Source of the DNA: CAVPGP01 sp963704025
Lineage (GTDB): Bacteria > Actinomycetota > Thermoleophilia > Gaiellales > Gaiellaceae
NCBI GenBank assembly: GCA_963704025.1
Contig: CAVPGP010000003.1
Span: forward strand, 496,001-560,000
Length of the DNA: 64,000 bases
Reading direction: 5' to 3'
In this document: positions 40,037 to 48,050 of the stretch, in pieces
Position numbering within the stretch: position 1 is the first letter of the stretch
Layout of the letters: each line of letters opens with the position of its first letter
Position numbers and translations under genes: made by a program
Notes under the pieces: generated by a model
The model's input: only the letters and a program-made list of their open reading frames with translations
What the model was told of the DNA's origin: nothing
Database searches by the model: none

Positions 40037-41698
40037 ATGCTGCGGGGACTGCGGAGTCGGCTGGCCGAATCGCTCGACGCCTTCCGCGACGTCTTCCGCA
40101 ACCCGAACCTGCGCCGCCTTCAGCTCGGCTTCGCCGGGTCGGTGATCGGCTCGTACAGCTACAGCATCGTGATCGCGGTGTACGCGTACCAGCACGGCGG
40201 CGTCGCGGCGGTCGGCCTCGTCGGCGTCCTTCGGACGATCCCGCCCGCGCTCGTCTCGCCCTTCACCGCGACGCTGGCCGACCGGTACTCCCGCAAGCGG
40301 GTGATGCTCGTCTCGAATCTGCTCCGAACCGCGGTGACGGCAGCGATCACGGCCGTCGTCTTCGTCGGCGGGCCCGCGCCGCTCGTGTACGCGCTTGCGT
40401 GCCTCGCGACGCTGATCGCGACGCCGTTCCGGCCCGCCGAGGCGGCGCTGATGCCGGCGCTCGCCCGGACGCCGAACGAGCTGACGGCGGCGAACATCTC
40501 CTCGAGCACGATCGAGAGCATGGGCGATTTCATCGGGCCGGCCATCGGCGGCATCGTCTACGCGGTCGCTGGCGCGGCGCCGGCCTTCGGGATCTCCGTG
40601 GTGGCGCTCCTCTGGGCGTCGCTGATGGTCGCGCGGCTCGACCCCGACGAGCCGCCGGCGCGCGTCGAGGGCGACGGGACGAGCTTCCGCAGCGAGGCGT
40701 CGGTCGGCTTCAAGACGATCGCGCTCGAGCCGCGCCTGCGGGTGATCGTGGCGCTCTACTCCGCCCAGACGGTCGTCGCGGGGGCGCTCGGGGTGCTGGT
40801 CGTCGTGACGGCGCTCGACCTGCTCGACGTCGGCAAGGCCGGCCTGGGGGTCCTCAACTCGGCGTCCGGGATCGGCGGGTTGATCGGCGCCGCGGCGGCG
40901 CTGCTGCTCGTCGGCAGGAAGCGGCTGGCATCCGACTTCGGCGTCGGCATCGTGCTCTGGGGGCTGCCGCTGCTCGTGATCGGCCTCTTCCCGAGCCCGA
41001 TCGTGGCGCTGTTGATGCTGGGGGTGCTGGGGGCCGGGAACACGATCGTCGACGTCGCGGCGCTGACGCTGCTCCAGAGGACCGTGTCGGACGAGGTGCT
41101 GGCGCGGGTGTTCGGCGTGATGGAGAGCTTGTTGGTCGCGACCATGGGCCTCGGCGCGATCCTGGCGCCGCTGCTCGTCAGCGCGCTCGGCGTCCGCCTG
41201 GCCTTGATCGTCACCGGCGCGTTCCTGCCGATCTCTGCGGCGCTCCTCTGGCGGAAGCTGACGGAGATCGACGCGCCCGTCCCCGAGCGGGGGTTGGAGC
41301 TGCTCCGGGGCATCCCGTTCCTCGAGCCGCTGCCGGCGCACCAGATCGAGCCGCTCGCGCGCAAGCTCGCGCCGCTGCGTCTTCCGGCCGGCACGGAGGT
41401 CTTTCGCCGCGGCGACTCGGGCGACCGCTTCTACGTCGTCGCCGCCGGCGAGGTCGAGGTCGACACGGGCGCCGAGCGCAAGACACTCGGGCGGGGCGAG
41501 TCGTTCGGCGAGATCGCCCTCCTTCGCGACGTGCCGCGGACGGCGACGGTCGTGGCGCGCACCGACGTCGAGCTGTTCAGCCTCGACCGGGACGAGTTCA
41601 TCGGCACCGTCACGGGTCATGCGCCGAGCCGCGAGGCGGCGGACGCGGTGATCGGCGCGCGCCTCGGCAACCTGCGCAGCGGCATCGCCGCGGTCTAG
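40037..41698 (+). CDS. MFS transporter fused to a cyclic-nucleotide-binding domain
   Basis: The 553-residue protein is a 12-helix major facilitator (residues 1-~415) with the loop motif LADRYSRKRVMLVSNLLRTA after helix 2 and PFRPAEAALMPALARTPNEL, like MFS_3 exporters. It is followed by a cNMP-binding domain (~430-535): IPFLEPLPAHQIEPLARKLA, GTEVFRRGDSGDRFYVVAAG, and the phosphate-binding cassette GESFGEIALLRDVPRTATVV. The intact GEIALL and RTA elements imply true cAMP or cGMP binding in the cytoplasm, so transport may be gated by a nucleotide messenger. The ATG at 40037 has no strong ribosome site. Substrate unknown. The ANT-like gene follows 5 bp after the stop and is probably co-transcribed. 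Confidence 0.9.
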   Translation: MLRGLRSRLAESLDAFRDVFRNPNLRRLQLGFAGSVIGSYSYSIVIAVYAYQHGGVAAVGLVGVLRTIPPALVSPFTATLADRYSRKRVMLVSNLLRTAVTAAITAVVFVGGPAPLVYALACLATLIATPFRPAEAALMPALARTPNELTAANISSSTIESMGDFIGPAIGGIVYAVAGAAPAFGISVVALLWASLMVARLDPDEPPARVEGDGTSFRSEASVGFKTIALEPRLRVIVALYSAQTVVAGALGVLVVVTALDLLDVGKAGLGVLNSASGIGGLIGAAAALLLVGRKRLASDFGVGIVLWGLPLLVIGLFPSPIVALLMLGVLGAGNTIVDVAALTLLQRTVSDEVLARVFGVMESLLVATMGLGAILAPLLVSALGVRLALIVTGAFLPISAALLWRKLTEIDAPVPERGLELLRGIPFLEPLPAHQIEPLARKLAPLRLPAGTEVFRRGDSGDRFYVVAAGEVEVDTGAERKTLGRGESFGEIALLRDVPRTATVVARTDVELFSLDRDEFIGTVTGHAPSREAADAVIGARLGNLRSGIAAV

Positions 41699-41703
41699 CC
41701 GAG

Positions 41704-42480
41704 TTGGCACCGGTCGACGAAGCCCTCAGCTTCGCCCAGGGTCTCGCCGCGGCCGGTGATCGGGCCCTCGGCGGCACCGCCCTGGGAGTGATCCTGCACG
41801 GCTCGCTGACGCTGGACGCGTTCGTTCCCGGTGTGAGCGACGTCGACCTGCTGGTGGTCGTCGACGAGCCGCTCACAGACGAGCGGTGGGCTGCGCTCGC
41901 AGAGGCCGCTGCCGCCGAGAGGATGCGGGCGCCGGGCCGAGTCGATCTGCGGCTCGTCCGGCACCGGGTTGTCGCGGCTCCAACGCCGTTACCGCCTCTG
42001 GAGGCGTACATCGAGATCTCGCCGGAGCTCGACCCGGGACTGCACGTCGAGGGCCCGCATCCGGGTGAACGCGATCTCGTCGTCGAGTTCTCGTTCTGCC
42101 GGGCGCACGGACGGAGCCTGTTCGGGCCGGCTCCATCCGACCTGATCGGTGACGTGCCGGACGAGTGGGTGCTGGATGTCGGCGACGCGCAGCTGGCCGA
42201 CTGGGAGGCGATCGGGGACGACCCGCAACATGCTCAGCTGACGGCGCTCACGGCGTGTCGCGTGTGGCGGTTCGCGGAGGAGCGGCGCCACTGCTCGAAG
42301 GCCGAGGCAGGCCGGTGGGCGCTCGGGCGCGATCCCACGCTGCAGGCGGTTCGGGACGGGCTTCGCCAGCGCCAGGTCGACCCGGCGACTCCGATCGACG
42401 CAGCGGAGGTTGCCCGGCTGCTCGGGATCGTCCGAGCCCGGCTCGCGGAGCTGCGGCGCAGCGAATCCGGGCACGGCTGA
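41704..42480 (+). CDS. Nucleotidyltransferase, aminoglycoside adenylyltransferase (AadA/ANT)-like
   Basis: The 258-residue protein from TTG 41704 has the polymerase-beta-type core: VILHGSLTLDAFVPGVSDVD followed by LLVVVDEPL, where the GS and DxD triad hold the metal. Next come RVDLRLVRH, YIEISPELDPGLHVEGPHPG, and a C-terminal helical part of the DUF4111 type seen in streptomycin/spectinomycin adenylyltransferases (QLTALTACRVWRFAEERRHC, SKAEAGRWALGRDPTLQAVR). It could inactivate an aminoglycoside, but many chromosomal homologues act on other small molecules, so resistance should not be assumed. It lies 5 bp behind the MFS-cNMP fusion, which suggests a joint role in export and modification of a compound. 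Confidence 0.82.
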   Translation: MAPVDEALSFAQGLAAAGDRALGGTALGVILHGSLTLDAFVPGVSDVDLLVVVDEPLTDERWAALAEAAAAERMRAPGRVDLRLVRHRVVAAPTPLPPLEAYIEISPELDPGLHVEGPHPGERDLVVEFSFCRAHGRSLFGPAPSDLIGDVPDEWVLDVGDAQLADWEAIGDDPQHAQLTALTACRVWRFAEERRHCSKAEAGRWALGRDPTLQAVRDGLRQRQVDPATPIDAAEVARLLGIVRARLAELRRSESGHG

Positions 42481-42494
42481 TCGCGGGTCGCCGC

Positions 42495-44114
42495 TCACTC
42501 CTCCAGCTCGACGAGGAGCGCACCGCCCGCCACGCGGTCGCCTTCGGCGACGTGCAGCTTCCGGACGACGGCGTCGTACGGGGAGCTGAGCGGCGTCTCC
42601 ATCTTCATCGCCTCCAGCACCACGAGCGGCTGGCGGGCGGCGACGTGCTCGCCCTCCCGGACGAGCACGCTGATCACGGTGCCGGGCATCGGCGCGGTGA
42701 CGACGCTCTGCTCCGAGGCGGGCCCGTGCCGGTGCGCCGAGTCGTCGATATCGGGCGGAGGCTGGGGCGGAGGCGCGGGCAGGTTGAGCCGGAAGGCGCC
42801 GCGCCAGGGGCCCCTCGGCAGGCCGGCCAGGGGCGCGGAGAGCGGCGGGTGGTCGACGAGGAACGCCGTCGTCGTCTCGCCGGCGCGCAGCGCCGGATGC
42901 GCCACGAGCCAGCGCAGGAACGGGAGGTTCGTGGTCACGCCCACGACCTCCGTCTCGACGAGCGCGTCGCGCAGCCGGTCGAGCGCCTCGTCCCGCGTGT
43001 CGCCGTGCGCGATCAGCTTCGCGATCATCGGGTCGTACGCCGTGCCGACCTCGTCGCCCTCGGCGACCCCCGCGTCGACGCGGACTCCGTCGGGCAGCCG
43101 CAGGCGCTCGATCCGCCCCGCCTGCGGGAGGAACGTCCTGGGATCCTCCGCGTACAGCCGCACCTCGACCGCGTGTCCTTGTAACAGACTGTTGCTTGGC
43201 GGCTCGAGGCGCCGGCCCTCGGCGATCCTGATCTGCTCGGCGACGAGGTCGATCCCGGTCACGAGCTCCGTGACGGGATGCTCGACCTGGATGCGGCCGT
43301 TCAGCTCGAGGAAGGAGAACTCGCCGCCGTCGAGCACGAACTCGACGGTGCCGGCGCCGCGGTAGCCGATCGCCTCGGCGAAGCGCACGGCCGCGTCGCT
43401 CATCCGCGCACGGAGATCCGCGTCGAGCGCGGGGGAGGGGGACTCCTCCAGCACCTTCTGGTGGCGGCGCTGCACCGAGCACTCGCGCTCCCCCAGCGCG
43501 AGCACCGTGCCGTGACCGTCTGCCAGCAGCTGGATCTCCACGTGCCGCGGCCGCTCGAGGTAGCGCTCGACGAAGACGGTGTCGTCGCCGAACGCGGCCT
43601 TCGCCTCGCGGCGGGCGGCCGCGAGGGCCTCGGCGAGCTCCGCAGGCTGCCGGACGACGCGCATGCCGCGCCCGCCTCCGCCGGCCGCGGCCTTGACGAG
43701 GAGCGGGAAGCCGATCTCCTCCGGCTCGCCGTCCGGGACGACCGGAACGCCTGCGTCGCGCGCGATCCGCTTGGCGGCGAGCTTGTCCCCGCCCGCGCGC
43801 AGCGCGTCGGGCGGCGGCCCGACCCAGACGAGCGCGGCCGCCTCGACCGCCTCGGCGAAGTCGCCGCTCTCGGCCAGGAAGCCGTAGCCCGGGTGGACGG
43901 CGTCCGCGCCCGCCTGCTTCGCCGCCCGGATCGACTCCTCCGAATCGAGATAGCTGCGGATCGCGACCGTCTCGTCCGCGGAGCGCGCGTGCAGCGAGCC
44001 GGCGTCGTCCGCCGCCGCGACGGCGACCGTGCGGATGCCGAGCGCGCGCGCGGTGCGGAAGACGCGCAGCGCGATCTCGCCGCGGTTCGCTACCAGGAGC
44101 TTCTCGATCGCCAT
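42495..44114 (-). CDS. Acyl-CoA carboxylase alpha subunit (biotin carboxylase + BCCP)
   Basis: The 539-residue protein begins MAIEKLLVANRGEIALRVFR, the canonical biotin carboxylase start. The ATP-grasp region shows LLVKAAAGGGGRGMRVV, CSVQRRHQKVLEESPSP and NGRIQVEHPVTELVTGIDLV. A Pro-rich linker follows (LPAPPPQPPPDIDDSAHRHG), then a biotinyl domain with EAMKMETPLSSPYD, where the central Lys carries biotin. It is shorter than methylcrotonyl- or propionyl-CoA alpha subunits with BT domains. The product charges biotin with bicarbonate for a carboxyltransferase such as the one at 58172. The start ATG 44114 lies inside the 3' end of the MFS gene, which ends at 44090, so these two are coupled. Confidence 0.92.
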   Translation of the reverse strand: MAIEKLLVANRGEIALRVFRTARALGIRTVAVAAADDAGSLHARSADETVAIRSYLDSEESIRAAKQAGADAVHPGYGFLAESGDFAEAVEAAALVWVGPPPDALRAGGDKLAAKRIARDAGVPVVPDGEPEEIGFPLLVKAAAGGGGRGMRVVRQPAELAEALAAARREAKAAFGDDTVFVERYLERPRHVEIQLLADGHGTVLALGERECSVQRRHQKVLEESPSPALDADLRARMSDAAVRFAEAIGYRGAGTVEFVLDGGEFSFLELNGRIQVEHPVTELVTGIDLVAEQIRIAEGRRLEPPSNSLLQGHAVEVRLYAEDPRTFLPQAGRIERLRLPDGVRVDAGVAEGDEVGTAYDPMIAKLIAHGDTRDEALDRLRDALVETEVVGVTTNLPFLRWLVAHPALRAGETTTAFLVDHPPLSAPLAGLPRGPWRGAFRLNLPAPPPQPPPDIDDSAHRHGPASEQSVVTAPMPGTVISVLVREGEHVAARQPLVVLEAMKMETPLSSPYDAVVRKLHVAEGDRVAGGALLVELEE

Positions 44115-45229
44115 AGGCCGGCAAGGGTAAGGGCACAGACGCCGGAGAGCATCAGGTAGGGAACGGCGTCGGCGGTCGCCTTCGCGAGCGCACCGCCGAA
44201 TGCTGCGCCCGCGGCCTGGCCGGGCGCCCACGCGAGATTGACGAGCGCGAACGCGTAGCCGTAGTTGAGGCCGCGCTGCTCGGCGGCGTCCGAGAGCCCG
44301 GACATCGCGGGGGTCCAGAACGCGCCGAACGAGATTCCCGCGGCCACGACGAGCACGGCGAGCACCAGGGGCTTGCCCGGCCAGGGCAGCAGCGCGGTGA
44401 CGACGGTGGACGCCGCAAGGCCGGCGGCGATCGGCAGCAGCCGCCCGTGCCGGTCGGAGAAGTGTCCGAGGAAGGGCGAGATCGCGGCCTCGAACGCCGC
44501 GGAGACGAGCCACGTCGCGGAGATCGCCAGCGAGCCCCAGCCGAGCTCCGAGAGACGCAGCGGCGCCAGCACGCCGAGCGTCCCGAATCCCAGCGCCGGG
44601 ACGACCACGAACCAGATCCACGGCTGGATCCGCCGGTCGAGCAGCGCGCGACCGAGCGCGCCGAGCGGCTGGCGCTCCTCCGGCCGGGCGGCGTCCGTGA
44701 GCGCGGCCCAGGCGCAGAGGGCGAGCGCCAGCGCCGCGACGGCGGCGAACGTCCTGCCCGTGCCGAAATGGGACGCGACGCCGCCGAGCACGGGGCCGAA
44801 GAGCGCACCGGCGATCGCCGCCGCGAAGGCACTGCCGATCAACGCGCCGCGGCGCTCAGCGGGCGCTGCGCCGACGAGCCACGCCAGCGCGCCGGTCCAC
44901 GCGAAGGCGCTGGAGACCCCCTGGAGGAAGCGCGCCGCGTCGAGCTGCCAGGCGGTGTCGGCCAGCCCGAACGCCGTGCTGGTGACCGCGAGGCCGACGA
45001 GCCCCACCATCACCGTCGGCTTCACGCCCGCACGGGCGGCGACGAGCCCGCTCGGGATTCCGCCTGCGAACGCGCCGGCCGGGTACGCAGCCGCCAGCAC
45101 GCCTGCGCCCGCCTTGGAGAGGCCGAGCTCGTCGGCGTACTGCGGCAGCAGCGGCGTCAGCGCCGCGAAGAACATGGTGTCGACGAAGACGATCGCGCCG
45201 ACCAGCAGCAGCAGCCGCCTCATTTGCAT
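44090..45229 (-). CDS. MFS transporter
   Basis: The 379-residue protein is a 12-helix major facilitator of the DHA1-like kind: VGAIVFVDTMFFAALTPLLP in helix 1, the loop GGIPSGLVAARAGVKPTVMV, ARFLQGVSSAFAWTGALAWL (helix 4), AFAAAIAGALFGPVLGGVAS (antiporter motif C-like GPVLGG), and the second half's FLGHFSDRHGRLLPIAAGLA. Such proteins are mostly proton-driven drug or metabolite exporters. Two ATG codons (45229 and 45223) are possible starts. The gene is divergent from the arginine operon, and its promoter shares the TGCAT-containing gap, so it may be under the same regulator. It overlaps the biotin carboxylase gene by 25 bp. Confidence 0.88.
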   Translation of the reverse strand: MQMRRLLLLVGAIVFVDTMFFAALTPLLPQYADELGLSKAGAGVLAAAYPAGAFAGGIPSGLVAARAGVKPTVMVGLVGLAVTSTAFGLADTAWQLDAARFLQGVSSAFAWTGALAWLVGAAPAERRGALIGSAFAAAIAGALFGPVLGGVASHFGTGRTFAAVAALALALCAWAALTDAARPEERQPLGALGRALLDRRIQPWIWFVVVPALGFGTLGVLAPLRLSELGWGSLAISATWLVSAAFEAAISPFLGHFSDRHGRLLPIAAGLAASTVVTALLPWPGKPLVLAVLVVAAGISFGAFWTPAMSGLSDAAEQRGLNYGYAFALVNLAWAPGQAAGAAFGGALAKATADAVPYLMLSGVCALTLAGLWRSRSSW

Positions 45230-45268
45230 AACAAGCGATCTGACTGCATACTAAGCACTCGAATGCAT
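45224..45268. promoter_or_regulatory. Probable ArgR-type operator region before argC
   Basis: Three TGCAT motifs are spaced at 20 and 19 bp: TTGCATA 45224-45230, CTGCATA 45244-45250 and AATGCAT 45262-45268, the last overlapping the argC start. Known Streptomyces ARG boxes contain ATGCAT and TTGCATA. Spacing of two helical turns fits hexameric ArgR binding several boxes. The surrounding 33 bp is AT-rich relative to the window. Confidence 0.6.
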
Positions 45269-46240
45269 GACGTCGCCATCATCGGGTGCTCAGGCTACTC
45301 GGGCCAGGAGACCCTCGACCGGGTCCTCGCCCATCCCTTCTTCGAGGTGGTCGCGCTGGGCTCCGACGCTTTCGCGGGGAGGCCCGCGTCGGCACTCGAC
45401 CCGCGCCTCGCGGGCTCGGAGCTGCCGGACTTCGTGCGAAACGAGGAGGCGGCGCGCGCCGGGGCGGAGCTCCTCTTCGTCTGCCTGCCGCACGAGGATG
45501 CCGCGGCGATCGAGCCGGCCGCGGGCGCCGTCGTCGACCTCTCCGGTGCGCATCGCCTCACGGATGCCTCCCTCTACGCGGACTGGTACGGGTTCGAGCA
45601 TCCGCGGCCGGACGCTCTCGCCGACTGGGAGTACGCGGTGCCGGAGCTCTTCCCGGCCGGAGGCTCGCTCGTCGCCAACCCGGGCTGCTACGCGACGGCG
45701 GCGCTGCTCGCGCTCTGGCCGCTCAGGGACTCGATCGAGCCGGGCGGCATCGTGATCGACGCGAAGTCCGGCGTCTCCGGCGCCGGGCGCACGCTCAAGG
45801 CCGCCTCCCACGCCGGCGCCGTGCTCGAGAATCTCGCCCCGTACAAGGTCGGGACGCATCAGCACGAGCCCGAGCTCGAGCAGGCGCTGGGCTTCCCGGT
45901 CTGCCTGACGCCGCACCTCCTGCCGGTCCGGCGCGGGCTGCTGGTCACCTGCTACGTGCGGCCGCGCGAGGAGCTGCGCCCGCTGCTCGAGGAGGCATAC
46001 GAGTCGACCCCGGCCGTGCGCCTGCTGGACGACGGCGTCGCACCCGAGCTGGCCCGCGTGCAGGCGACCGACGGCGCGGAGGTCGCGCTCTTCTCCGACC
46101 GGGCCACCGGCCTCGCGATCGTGATCTGCGCGCTCGACAACCTCGGCAAGGGCGCCGCGGGCCAGGCTGTCCAGAACGCGAACCTCGCACTGGGCCTCGA
46201 CGAGACCCTCGGGCTCCGGCTCTCCGGGGTGCTGGTGTGA
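45263..46240 (+). CDS. argC: N-acetyl-gamma-glutamyl-phosphate reductase
   Basis: The 325-residue enzyme begins MHDVAIIGCSGYSGQETLDR, an NADPH-binding Rossmann start (GxSGYxG). The catalytic Cys is in VANPGCYATAALLALWPL, and KSGVSGAGRTLKAASHAGAV, VGTHQHEPELEQAL and ALDNLGKGAAGQAVQNAN complete the family pattern. It makes N-acetylglutamate semialdehyde in arginine synthesis. ATG 45263 is very close to the probable operator and there is no Shine-Dalgarno, so the mRNA may be leaderless (TACTAA ends 8 nt upstream). Its stop overlaps the argJ GTG as GTGTGA, beginning a chain of overlapping arg genes. Confidence 0.95.
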   Translation: MHDVAIIGCSGYSGQETLDRVLAHPFFEVVALGSDAFAGRPASALDPRLAGSELPDFVRNEEAARAGAELLFVCLPHEDAAAIEPAAGAVVDLSGAHRLTDASLYADWYGFEHPRPDALADWEYAVPELFPAGGSLVANPGCYATAALLALWPLRDSIEPGGIVIDAKSGVSGAGRTLKAASHAGAVLENLAPYKVGTHQHEPELEQALGFPVCLTPHLLPVRRGLLVTCYVRPREELRPLLEEAYESTPAVRLLDDGVAPELARVQATDGAEVALFSDRATGLAIVICALDNLGKGAAGQAVQNANLALGLDETLGLRLSGVLV

Positions 46241-47394
46241 GCGTCACCGCGGCCAGGGGCTTCACCGCGGCGGGCGTCCATTGCGGGCTCCGCGCCGAGG
46301 CGCCGGATCTCGCCGTCGTCCGCTCGCTCGCGCCTGCGACCGGCGCCGCGTTGTTCACGGCCAACCGCGTCCAGGCGGCGCCGGTGCTCGTCTCGAAGGA
46401 GCACCTCGCGGCCGCCGAGCCGCAGGCCGTGGTCGTGAACTCCGGCAACGCCAACGCCGTCACGGGCGAGGAGGGCGTGGCGGCGGCGCGGAAGACCGCG
46501 GCGCGTGCGGCGGAACTGCTCGGGCTCGAGCCCCAGCAGGTGCTCGTGCTCTCCACGGGCGTGATCGGCCAGCCGTTGCCGCTGCAGAAGGTGCTCGCCG
46601 GCCTCGAGCAGGCGGTGCCGCAACTGGCGGCGGCCGGCGGCCCGGCCGCCGCTGAAGCGATCCTCACCACCGACACCCACGCGAAGCAGGCGGTCGCCGA
46701 GGGCCCGGGCTTCGTCGTCGGCGGCATGGCGAAAGGCTCGGGAATGATCCATCCGAACCTCGCGACGATGCTCGCCGTCGTCACGACGGACTATCCGCTC
46801 GACATCGGCGAGGCGCGCGCGTTCCTGGCGCCGGCGGTCGAGGAGAGCTTCAACGCGATCTCGGTCGACGGCGAGTGCTCCACGAACGACGCGGTCGTGC
46901 TCCTCTCGAGCGGGGCGGCATCGTGCGAGCGGGACGACGCCGCCTTTGCCGCGTGCCTGCGCGAGGTGTGCGCCGAGCTGGCGCGGCAGATCGTGGCGGA
47001 CGGCGAGGGCGCGACGCTGACCGCGGAGATCGCCGTCTCGGGCGCCGCCAGCCCGGGCGAGGCCAAGGCCGTGGCGCGGCGCGTCGCGACCTCGCCGCTC
47101 GTCAAGACCGCGCTCTTCGGCCGCGACGCGAACTGGGGCCGCATCCTCGCCGCGGCCGGCTCGGCCCAGTGGAACGGCGGCTACGCGCAACTCGATCCGT
47201 CGCTCGTGACCCTCGTCGTCAACGGCGTCACCGTCCTCGAGCACGGCGAGCCGCAGGGCGGCGCGGAGCCGGATCTCGGCGGCGACGCCTGCTCGATCGC
47301 GCTCGACCTCGGCATCGGCGAGGGCAGCGCCGGCTACCTGACCAGCGACCTCTCCTACGACTACGTGCGCATCAACGCGGAGTACCGCACGTGA
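46237..47394 (+). CDS. argJ: Bifunctional ornithine acetyltransferase / N-acetylglutamate synthase
   Basis: The 385-residue precursor self-cleaves at the conserved KGSGMIHPNLATMLAVVTTD, before the Thr of ATML. VVVNSGNANAVTGEEGVAAA, ILTTDTHAKQA, SFNAISVDGECSTNDAVVLL and the C-terminal DLSYDYVRINAEYRT are all family hallmarks. It moves the acetyl group from N-acetylornithine to glutamate, and in many bacteria also starts the cycle with acetyl-CoA. The presence of argJ explains why argA/argE are not needed here. GTG 46237 overlaps the argC stop. Confidence 0.95.
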   Translation: MSVTAARGFTAAGVHCGLRAEAPDLAVVRSLAPATGAALFTANRVQAAPVLVSKEHLAAAEPQAVVVNSGNANAVTGEEGVAAARKTAARAAELLGLEPQQVLVLSTGVIGQPLPLQKVLAGLEQAVPQLAAAGGPAAAEAILTTDTHAKQAVAEGPGFVVGGMAKGSGMIHPNLATMLAVVTTDYPLDIGEARAFLAPAVEESFNAISVDGECSTNDAVVLLSSGAASCERDDAAFAACLREVCAELARQIVADGEGATLTAEIAVSGAASPGEAKAVARRVATSPLVKTALFGRDANWGRILAAAGSAQWNGGYAQLDPSLVTLVVNGVTVLEHGEPQGGAEPDLGGDACSIALDLGIGEGSAGYLTSDLSYDYVRINAEYRT

Positions 47395-48050
47395 GCCGGA
47401 TCCTGTTCAAGTGCGGCGGCGCGGTCGCGGTCGACGCGGCGCCGGCGATCCGGGCCCTCGCCGCGCAGCACGAGGTCTGCGTCGTCCACGGCGCCGGCCC
47501 TCAGATCTCAGCGGAGATGGAGCGCCTCGGCCTGCCGGTGGAGTTCGTCGGCGGGCGGCGCGTCACGAGCGCCGCGGCGCTGGAGATCGTGCGTGGCGCC
47601 ATGCTCGAGGTGAACACGCAGCTCTGTGCCGCGATCGGCCCCACCGCGGTCGGGCTCTTCGGCGACGCGGTCGGCCTGCAGGCGAAGCAGGTGCCGGCGC
47701 TCGGCCTCGTGGGCGAGCCGCAGGCGTCGCGGCCCCCTCTGATCGAGCAGGCGCTTCGGGCCGGGCTCGTGCCCGTCGTCGCGCCGCTGGCGGAAGGCCC
47801 GCTGAACGTGAACGCCGACGACGCGGCCGCCGCGCTGGCCGTCGGGCTGGGCGCGGAGCGGATCGTCTTCCAGTCGGACGTCCCCGGCGTCTTCGTCGAG
47901 GACGTCGTCGTGGACGCCCTGACTGCGGCGCAGGTCGAGGCGCTGCTCGACGAGCTCGAGGGCGGGATCGTGCCGAAGCTGAAGGCGGCGGTCACCGCCG
48001 CGAAGCTGGGCGTACAGGCGGAGATCGGCGCCACGGCGGTGGTCGCGTGA
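47391..48050 (+). CDS. argB: Acetylglutamate kinase (short form)
   Basis: The 219-residue protein has the amino-acid-kinase fold: MSRILFKCGGAVAVDAAPAI, CVVHGAGPQISAEMERLGLP (where most enzymes have HGGGPQI), VEFVGGRRVTSAAALEIVRG, LNVNADDAAAALAVGLGAER and FQSDVPGVFV. It is shorter than typical NAGK (~290 residues) and lacks the N-terminal kinked helix that makes arginine-sensitive hexamers. It is therefore probably a dimeric, arginine-insensitive enzyme, leaving control to ArgR. It phosphorylates N-acetylglutamate. GTG 47391 overlaps the argJ stop. Confidence 0.93.
   Translation: MSRILFKCGGAVAVDAAPAIRALAAQHEVCVVHGAGPQISAEMERLGLPVEFVGGRRVTSAAALEIVRGAMLEVNTQLCAAIGPTAVGLFGDAVGLQAKQVPALGLVGEPQASRPPLIEQALRAGLVPVVAPLAEGPLNVNADDAAAALAVGLGAERIVFQSDVPGVFVEDVVVDALTAAQVEALLDELEGGIVPKLKAAVTAAKLGVQAEIGATAVVA

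Noticed and set aside
41704..42480. Calling the nucleotidyltransferase a streptomycin/spectinomycin resistance gene
   Set aside because: The fold and metal motif fit, but substrate residues cannot be verified from sequence reading alone and chromosomal homologues often have other roles.
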